Shown: in pieces, positions 5,719-10,522 of the stretch
Layout: each line of letters begins with the position of its first letter
How positions within the stretch are numbered: position 1 is the first letter of the stretch
Origin: CAYWTX01 sp964461295
Lineage (GTDB): Bacteria > Planctomycetota > Phycisphaerae > SM23-33
DNA: 10,522 nucleotides
Direction of reading: 5' to 3'
Assembly (NCBI GenBank): GCA_964461295.1
Contig: CAYWTX010000288.1
Location: 1 to 10,522 of the forward strand
Position numbers and translations under genes: made by a program
Notes under the pieces: generated by a model
What the model was told of the DNA's origin: nothing
Seen by the model: only the letters and a program-made list of their open reading frames with translations
The model's database searches: none

Positions 5719-7179
5719 ATGCTGTTGTTGGGTACGGATACCGAGATGTGCATACAAACTTCGTCCCTGCCGCGCGGCGGGATCTTTCTTGGCCGGCGCA
5801 TTCACCTGATCGGCATCGGCGGGTCGGGGATGCGCGCGATGGCCAAGATGCTTCTCGAGCGCGGCGCAACGGTCACCGGCTCGGACATGTCCGCCGGCCT
5901 GGCCGTGCAGAGCCTGACCGCCGCCGGCGCGAAAATCCGCACCGGGCGGCATAGCGCCGAGAACATCCCCGACGACTGCGAGCTGGTCGTCCACACCGCC
6001 GCCGTCAAGGACGACAATCTCGAGCTCGCCGCCGCCCGCGCACGCGGCATCGAGATCGCCAAGTACAGCCGCCTGCTGGGCTGGCTGATGGACCACGCCG
6101 ACGGCATCGCCGTCAGCGGCACCCACGGCAAGAGCACCACCTCCGCCATGGTCGCCTACGTCCTGCGAGCGGCCGGAACAGACCCCAGCTTCGTCATCGG
6201 CGCCGTCGTCCCGCAGCTCGGCGGGCCCAGCGGGGCCGGCAGCGGCCGGCACTTCGTCGCCGAGGCCTGCGAGTTCGACCGCAGCTTCCTGAACCTGCGT
6301 CCCGCGGCGGCCGTCATCCTCAACATCGAGGAAGACCACCTGGACTACTACCGCGACCTGACGGAGATCGTGGGCGCGTTCGCCGACTTCGCCCGCAACG
6401 TCCGCCCCGACGGGCTGCTGGTCATCAACGGCGAGTGCCCGCAGGCCCCCAAGGCCGCCCTGGCCGCCCGATGCCGCGTCGAGACCTTCGGCCTGGCCGA
6501 CCACTGCGATTGGCGCGCCGCCATCCACGCCACGCAGGCCGGGCGCCACGACATCTCCGTCCTCTACCACGGGCGGGAGTTCTGCCGCTTCACCACGCCC
6601 CTGCCGGGGCGCCACAACGTGTACAACTGCCTGGCCGCGGCGGCGCTGCTGCACCACGCGGGCGTGCAGGCCGGCCGGATCGCCGGCCTGCTGCCCCAGT
6701 TCCGCGGGGCCGAGCGGCGCATGACGCTCAAGGGCGCCATCGGCGGCGTGACGGTGCTGGACGATTACGCCCACCATCCCACCGAAATCGCCGCCACGCT
6801 GAAGGCCATCCGCGAGCACTACGCCCCGCGGCGGCTGTTCTGCGTCTTCCAGCCGCACCAGCACAGCCGCACGAGGTTCCTGCTGAAGGACTTCGCCCGC
6901 AGCTTCACGTGCGCCGACCTGGTGGTCGTGCCGGACATCTACTTCGTGCGCGACGACCCCGGCGAGAAGGACTGCATCCGCTCGGAAGACCTGGTCTCGC
7001 AGATCGAACTCAACCAGGGCCCCGGTTCGGCCCTGTACCTCAGGGATTTCCCCGCGATCGTGTCGCACCTGACGGGGACATTGACCAAGGACGACGCCGT
7101 GGTCACCATGGGCGCCGGCGACATCTGGGAAGTGGCCGATGAAATTGTTCGATGGCTTGGAAGAAATCGTAACGGCTGA
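5719..7179 (+). CDS. murC: UDP-N-acetylmuramate--L-alanine ligase
   Basis: MurC adds L-alanine to UDP-MurNAc with ATP, the first peptide step of peptidoglycan precursor synthesis, in the cytoplasm. The 486-residue length is normal for the family. The N-terminal UDP-binding domain has HLIGIGGSGMRAMAKMLL; the central ATPase domain has the P-loop GTHGKST (134-140), EACEFD (182-187) and NIEEDHLDYY (202-211); then HNVYNCLAAAALL and DDYAHHP (348-354); the C-terminal ligase domain has FQPHQHSRT (377-385) and ends with MGAGDIWEVADEI. The P-loop reads GKST where many relatives read GKTT, a conservative change. A leader of about 27 residues precedes the glycine-rich loop, slightly long. The gene opens the mur block after a 204-base spacer holding a sigma-28-like motif. 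Its last 41 bases overlap murB in another frame. Confidence 0.97.
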   Translation: MLLLGTDTEMCIQTSSLPRGGIFLGRRIHLIGIGGSGMRAMAKMLLERGATVTGSDMSAGLAVQSLTAAGAKIRTGRHSAENIPDDCELVVHTAAVKDDNLELAAARARGIEIAKYSRLLGWLMDHADGIAVSGTHGKSTTSAMVAYVLRAAGTDPSFVIGAVVPQLGGPSGAGSGRHFVAEACEFDRSFLNLRPAAAVILNIEEDHLDYYRDLTEIVGAFADFARNVRPDGLLVINGECPQAPKAALAARCRVETFGLADHCDWRAAIHATQAGRHDISVLYHGREFCRFTTPLPGRHNVYNCLAAAALLHHAGVQAGRIAGLLPQFRGAERRMTLKGAIGGVTVLDDYAHHPTEIAATLKAIREHYAPRRLFCVFQPHQHSRTRFLLKDFARSFTCADLVVVPDIYFVRDDPGEKDCIRSEDLVSQIELNQGPGSALYLRDFPAIVSHLTGTLTKDDAVVTMGAGDIWEVADEIVRWLGRNRNG

Positions 7180-8017
7180 CGAGCCGCTGGCCCACCACAC
7201 GTGGTTCCGCATCGGCGGCCCGGCCGACTGGTTCGTCGAGCCGCGCAACGAGCAGGAATTGGCCGAAGCGGTCCGCCGCTGCCGCGAGAACGACGTGCCC
7301 ATCCACGTCCTGGGCGGCGGGGCCAACCTGCTGGTCGACGACGCCGGCGTCAAGGGCGCCGTCATCCGCCTGGGCAAGGGACAGTTCGCCGAATCGGCGT
7401 TCACCGCAACCGGCCTGCACGCCGCGGCCGGCGCGGACATGGGCAAACTGGTGCTCCGCTGCGTGCGCGAGGGGCGCAGCGGGCTGGAGGCCCTCACGGG
7501 AATCCCAGGCACGGTGGGCGGCTGCGTGAGGATGAACGCCGGCGGCGCCTTCGGCGACATCGGTTCCGCCGTGCAGTCGGTGCGGGTCATGACCGACAAC
7601 GGCGAGGTGTTCACCCGCTACCGCGACGACCTGGCCTTCGCCTACCGTTCCAGCAACCTCACCGCGAAGTTCATCCTGGACGTCGATTTCCGCCTCACCG
7701 AGGACGACTCGCACCGCATCCTCAAGCAGATCAAGCAGATCTGGATCTACAAGAAGAACACCCAGCCGCTGGGCAAGGGCAACGCCGGCTGCGTCTTCAA
7801 GAACCCACGCGGCATGTCGGCCGGGGCACTGATCGACCGGGCCGGACTGAAAGGCAAGCGGATCGGCGGAGCCCACGTGTCGGACAGGCACGCCAACTTC
7901 ATCTTGGCCGACCTTGGCACGCACGCCAGCGACGTGCTGAAGCTCATCAACCTGATCCGCGAGACCGTCTACAAGAAGTCGGAAGTCTATCTGGAGCTGG
8001 AACTCGAGGTGTGGTAA
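7139..8017 (+). CDS. murB: UDP-N-acetylenolpyruvoylglucosamine reductase
   Basis: MurB reduces UDP-GlcNAc-enolpyruvate to UDP-MurNAc using NADPH and FAD. The 292-residue protein is the shorter type II form. It shows the FAD-binding HTWFRIGGPADWF region (W22-G27), LGGGANLLVDD (58-68), GIPGTVGGCVRMNAGG (121-136), YRSSNL (169-174), and GNAGCVFKNP with C218 where E. coli has the proton-donating Ser229. A C-terminal glutamate cluster in LELELEVW (285-292) holds the candidate for the second catalytic acid. Cysteine at the donor position is, to my knowledge, found in many MurB proteins and is expected to work. The ATG at 7139 lies 41 bases inside murC, with GGGAAGTGG just upstream; later starts would cut into the conserved N-terminus. 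The stop overlaps the next start as TAATG, so translation of murC, murB and ddl is probably coupled. Confidence 0.96.
   Translation: MKLFDGLEEIVTADEPLAHHTWFRIGGPADWFVEPRNEQELAEAVRRCRENDVPIHVLGGGANLLVDDAGVKGAVIRLGKGQFAESAFTATGLHAAAGADMGKLVLRCVREGRSGLEALTGIPGTVGGCVRMNAGGAFGDIGSAVQSVRVMTDNGEVFTRYRDDLAFAYRSSNLTAKFILDVDFRLTEDDSHRILKQIKQIWIYKKNTQPLGKGNAGCVFKNPRGMSAGALIDRAGLKGKRIGGAHVSDRHANFILADLGTHASDVLKLINLIRETVYKKSEVYLELELEVW
8006..8011 (+). promoter_or_regulatory. Ribosome binding site favouring the upstream ddl start
   Basis: GAGGTG lies 5 bases before the ATG at 8017, inside the end of murB. The competing ATG at 8068 has only GC-rich sequence upstream without a clear Shine-Dalgarno match. Confidence 0.6.
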
Positions 8018-8985
8018 TGAAATGCGCGTGCGTCAAGGATGACGCGGCCCGCGGGGCCGCCCCGACGATGGATTGTCTGGACATCACGGTGCTGATGGGC
8101 GGACCCTCCAGCGAACGCGAAGTGTCGCTGCTCAGCGGCGCCGCCGTCGCCGACGCCCTCGAGCGACGCGGGCACAAGGTCGCCCGCGCGGACATCTCAC
8201 CCGCCGACACGTCCGCCCTCGACCGCGACGGCATCGACGTGGTCTTCATCGCCCTGCATGGGCAGTTCGGCGAGTCCGGCGAGGTGCAGCAGCTCTGCGA
8301 GGAACGCGGCCTGCGGTACACCGGTTCGGGCCCGCGGGCCAGCGAACTGGGCCTGGACAAGGCCGCCACCAAGCACGTCGCCCGCCGCGCCGGCATCCTC
8401 ACCCCCGACTGGGCGATCATCGAGGAAACGCTCTCGGCGGCTGAGAGGGCCGCGGCCGTCGCCGCGCTGGGCCTGCCCGTCGTCGTCAAGCCCATCGACG
8501 GCGGCTCCAGCGTGGACGTCACCATCGCCCGAACCGCCGCCGCCCGCGACGCCGCCTTCGATAGCGTGGTGGACGAGTGCGGCCGGGCGCTCGTCGAGCA
8601 GTTCGTCGCCGGGCGGGAGATCACCGTGGGCATTCTGGGCGGGCAAACGCTGCCGGTGCTGGAGATCGTCCCCGACGGCGCGTTCTACGACTACCGGGCC
8701 AAGTACTCCGACGACGCCGTCACTCGCTACACGTTCGAGCACGGTTTCGACGACCTGACCGTCCGCCGCGCCCAGCAAGCGGCCGCGACGCTGTTCAAGG
8801 CGCTGGACTGCCGCCACCTGGCGAGAGTGGACTTCATCGTGGACGAGCAGGGCACGGCCTGGATGCTGGAGATCAATACGATCCCCGGTTTCACGAGCCA
8901 TTCGCTGCTGCCGATGGCCGCCCGAAGGGCCGGCATCGACTTCGACGAACTTGTCGACCGCATCGCCCGGATGGCGATGCGGTGA
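8017..8985 (+). CDS. ddl: D-alanine--D-alanine ligase
   Basis: Ddl joins two D-alanines with ATP to give the D-Ala-D-Ala end of the peptidoglycan stem peptide. It has an ATP-grasp fold. From the start at 8017 the protein has 322 residues. Motifs are LMGGPSSEREVSLLSG, where E35 corresponds to E. coli DdlB Glu15, ALHGQFGESGEVQQL, YTGSG, VVKPIDGGSSVDV (K158), EQFVAGREITVGIL, FYDYRAKY ending at K229-Y230, RVDF (metal Asp D272) and LEINTIPGFTSHSLLP (E285, N287). The tyrosine in AKY points to D-Ala-D-Ala rather than D-Ala-D-Lac specificity. The start is open to question. ATG 8017 forms TAATG with the murB stop and has a good ribosome site, but gives a 17-residue non-homologous leader containing Cys-Ala-Cys. 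ATG 8068 gives 305 residues and a textbook N-terminus. No ftsQ follows, unlike the usual order in many bacteria. Confidence 0.96.
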   Translation: MKCACVKDDAARGAAPTMDCLDITVLMGGPSSEREVSLLSGAAVADALERRGHKVARADISPADTSALDRDGIDVVFIALHGQFGESGEVQQLCEERGLRYTGSGPRASELGLDKAATKHVARRAGILTPDWAIIEETLSAAERAAAVAALGLPVVVKPIDGGSSVDVTIARTAAARDAAFDSVVDECGRALVEQFVAGREITVGILGGQTLPVLEIVPDGAFYDYRAKYSDDAVTRYTFEHGFDDLTVRRAQQAAATLFKALDCRHLARVDFIVDEQGTAWMLEINTIPGFTSHSLLPMAARRAGIDFDELVDRIARMAMR

Positions 8986-8995
8986 GAAGGGACAG

Positions 8996-9010
8996 ACCCC
9001 TGTAGCGGCG
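8996..9010 (+). repeat. Short dispersed repeat, second copy
   Basis: ACCCCTGTAGCGGCG matches 164-178 at 14 of 15 positions. It lies 10 bases after the ddl stop and directly before the nested palindrome at 9019-9075. Confidence 0.4.
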
Positions 9011-9018
9011 ACGTTTCG

Positions 9019-9075
9019 TGTGGCGGCGCCGTTTCCCGCTCTCGTCGCACCGAGAGACGCGACGGCGCCGCCACA
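9019..9075. repeat. 57-bp nested palindrome after ddl
   Basis: TGTGGCGGCGCCGT (9019-9032) and ACGGCGCCGCCACA (9062-9075) are perfect 14-bp inverted repeats. Between them a second stem, CTCTCG (9039-9044) with CGAGAG (9051-9056), closes a 6-base TCGCAC loop. The transcript would fold into one long hairpin with an internal loop. No T-run follows. It may end or protect the mur mRNA, or be a small mobile palindrome; the perfect outer arms suggest recent arrival or selection on the stem. Confidence 0.75.
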
Positions 9076-9103
9076 AGCGGCCAAACCGATCTCCGGTATC
9101 CGG

Positions 9104-9133
9104 GGACCGACGCCGCTGAAGCGGGTCGGCCTC
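9104..9133 (+). repeat. 30-bp hairpin repeat, second copy
   Basis: Identical to 1803-1832 except T9126 for C1825. Here the stem CCGAC/GTCGG (9107-9111 with 9125-9129) is perfect, with an inner CCGC/GCGG stem and a TGAA loop. Like the first copy, it precedes a low-complexity stretch and then the start codon of an exported or membrane protein. Confidence 0.75.
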
Positions 9134-9148
9134 TCTTACCCCGTTGTT

Positions 9149-9188
9149 GATCCCCGGTCCTCGATCCCCGGTCCCCGGTCCCCGACCC
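9149..9188 (+). repeat. CCCCGGTCC tandem-like tract
   Basis: GATCCCCGGTCC occurs at 9149-9160 and 9163-9174, followed by a shortened CCGGTCC (9175-9181) and a decayed CCCCGACC. The tract lies 30 bases before the HEAT-repeat start codon. It is a simple direct repeat that could vary in unit number. Confidence 0.6.
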
Positions 9189-9217
9189 TCCGGGCCGTTG
9201 GGGCGGTTGAACCTACT

Positions 9218-10522
9218 ATGGTCTCTTCACGGCAGACACTGGCGGCGCTGCTGGCGCTGGCTCTGGGGGCGAGCGCGGCCTGGGCGTATCCGCCTCCGCG
9301 AATCCCCAAGAACCAGATCCCCCCCGACGCGCCGGTGGAGGTCCGCCAACTCATCGAGCAACTCTACTCCGACGACGACTACGAGACCGGCAAGGCCGCC
9401 AAGGCCCTGGGCGCCCTGGGCGAGGCTGCGGCGCCCGCGGCGGCCTTCCTGGCCACCATGCTCGGCGTCAGCAAGCATTCGCTGGGCGCCATCGAGGCCG
9501 GCAACGCGCTGATCAAGATCGGCGGCGCCGCCGTCGAGCCCACGCTCGTCGCCTTGCAGCTAGGCGACTTCTACGCGCGGAAGAGGGCCTCCGACATCCT
9601 GGCGGCCCTCAAGGACGAGCGGGCACTGGAAACGCTCATCACGGTGATCGACGACACGGGCAACCACCCTGCCGTCGAGGCCCTCACCACGTACGGGCAG
9701 GCGGCCATCGAGCGGCTGCTGCCCGGCCTGAAGGACAAAGCCGCCAATGTCCGCCGCCGATCGGCCCGCGTGCTGGGAGCGTTCACCACCGCGGAGGTCC
9801 AGCAGGCCTTGCGCCAGGCCCTGTCCGACGAGGACGCCGACGTCCGCCTGGCCGCACTGCTCGCGCTGGGCCAGCCCTTCGCCCGCTCGCCCAGGCCGCC
9901 GCAGCCGACGCCCGAGGTCCTGGCCATGGCCAAGGACTCCGACGCCCGCATCCGGCGCCATGTCGTGGGCCTGGTCGGCAAGACCGGCAGGAGCGACATG
10001 TTCGACGTCCTCGCCGACGCCCTCAAGGACAGCGACCCCGCCGTCGTCCGGGTCGCCTTCGACGCCATCGGCCAGCTCAAGGGCCAGCAGGCCCTGGACG
10101 TGCTGCTTGGCGCCGTTTCCTCGCTCGACCCGGCCGTGCGCAGCTCCGCCGCCAGGTACCTGGGCAACAGCAACAGCGCCAAGGCCGTCGAGCCGCTTCT
10201 CGGGCTGCTCAAGGACTCCCAGCCGCTGGTGCGCGAGAAGGCCGCGGTGGCGCTGGGCAATCTGCGCGCTTCGGCGGCCGTGGAGGGCCTGGCCCGCGCG
10301 ACGCGCGACAGCGACGCGCTGGTGCGCAAGGCGGCGGTGACGGCCCTGGGGCAAATCGGCGGCGCCACGGCCCTGGAGGCCATCGGCGGCGTCATGGGCG
10401 ACCTCGACGAGGCGGTGCGCCTCGAGGCCCTCACGGCGATGTCCGCCCTGGGAAAGGGCGGCGCCGAGGCCCTCATCGCGGCCCTCGGCAACGACAAGCC
10501 CAACGTCCGCCGCCAGGCGGCG
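9218..10522 (+). CDS. Secreted HEAT-repeat protein, 3' end beyond the window
   Basis: At least 435 codons are open from the ATG at 9218 to the window edge, and the stop is not in view. Residues 1-23 form a classic signal peptide: a charged start with R5, a leucine/alanine core and an Ala-Trp-Ala site before Y24. The mature protein is built of about 30-residue alpha-helical repeats of the HEAT / PBS-lyase type. The best are at roughly 265-435, each with a pattern like LLKDSxPxVRxxAAxALG followed by a short second helix. An earlier set at about 45-245 is more degenerate, with a proline-rich linker near 225-233 (RSPRPPQPTP). Such repeats form a binding surface and carry no catalytic residues; the partner is unknown. 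It should act outside the cytoplasm. Only a weak GGGGCGG lies upstream of the ATG. A repeat-rich spacer separates it from ddl, so it is probably a separate transcription unit. Confidence 0.88.
   Translation, partial: MVSSRQTLAALLALALGASAAWAYPPPRIPKNQIPPDAPVEVRQLIEQLYSDDDYETGKAAKALGALGEAAAPAAAFLATMLGVSKHSLGAIEAGNALIKIGGAAVEPTLVALQLGDFYARKRASDILAALKDERALETLITVIDDTGNHPAVEALTTYGQAAIERLLPGLKDKAANVRRRSARVLGAFTTAEVQQALRQALSDEDADVRLAALLALGQPFARSPRPPQPTPEVLAMAKDSDARIRRHVVGLVGKTGRSDMFDVLADALKDSDPAVVRVAFDAIGQLKGQQALDVLLGAVSSLDPAVRSSAARYLGNSNSAKAVEPLLGLLKDSQPLVREKAAVALGNLRASAAVEGLARATRDSDALVRKAAVTALGQIGGATALEAIGGVMGDLDEAVRLEALTAMSALGKGGAEALIAALGNDKPNVRRQAA

Noticed and set aside
5692..5720. TTGACA (5692-5697) with TACGAT 17 bases later as a sigma-70 promoter for murC
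   Set aside because: The -10-like box overlaps the chosen start codon, so transcription would begin inside murC. It would matter only if translation starts at 5746.
4621..7614. A 997-codon open frame on the minus strand across the glycosyltransferase, murC and part of murB
   Set aside because: It lies antisense to three well-supported genes, has low-complexity composition typical of GC-rich shadow frames, and shows no recognisable domain.
7201..8985. A 594-codon frame that could suggest a long N-terminal extension of Ddl
   Set aside because: The upstream half is a shadow of murB, and good ribosome and start signals exist at 8017.

Overview
The window is about 10.5 kb of GC-rich bacterial chromosome. 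It carries a near-complete peptidoglycan precursor block (murC, murB, ddl), a three-gene lipid-linked glycan block, a secreted HEAT-repeat protein and an accessory end full of small palindromic repeats. I infer a member of the Planctomycetota, perhaps Phycisphaerae-like. The reasons are the DUF2723 membrane protein, the HEAT-repeat secreted protein, several families of small extragenic palindromic repeats, and a mur block that is not followed by ftsQ/ftsA/ftsZ. This placement rests on remembered family habits and was not tested by a search.

Region 1 (1-1924) is the accessory end. Palindromes occupy 4-127. asnA (ammonia-dependent asparagine synthetase) lies on the minus strand at 346-1386, starting with TTG. 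It is flanked by two same-orientation copies of one repeat, with 89-bp cores at 262-350 and 1542-1630 that are about 85% identical. The first copy supplies the asnA stop codon. The second copy runs into the 3' half of a small DUF2281/VapB-like ORF (1558-1719, minus) and encodes its whole C-terminal tail. A divergent spacer with a 30-bp hairpin repeat and a GACACT-rich stretch follows.

Region 2 (1925-5514, plus) encodes a DUF2723-type polytopic membrane protein, a MraY/WecA-family polyprenyl-phosphate sugar-1-phosphate transferase and a DPM1-like family 2 glycosyltransferase. The last two overlap by ATGA. Together they look like a route that loads a sugar on a polyprenyl carrier, makes a polyprenyl-phosphate sugar donor, and uses a lipid-linked sugar at the outer face of the membrane. 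The glycan itself cannot be identified.

Region 3 (5515-8985, plus) starts with a 204-bp spacer holding a strong hairpin and a sigma-28-like motif. murC, murB and ddl follow, overlapping one another and so probably translationally coupled. They add L-Ala to UDP-MurNAc, reduce UDP-GlcNAc-enolpyruvate, and make D-Ala-D-Ala. All three keep their main motifs.

Region 4 (8986-10522) is a repeat-rich spacer with a 57-bp nested palindrome, a second copy of the 30-bp hairpin repeat and a CCCCGGTCC tract. After it comes a secreted HEAT-repeat protein that runs off the window. I saw no tRNA, rRNA, CRISPR array, transposase gene or phage gene. I found no clear new multi-gene system. The strongest leads are the repeat that abuts gene 3' ends and the sigma-28-like motif in front of murC.
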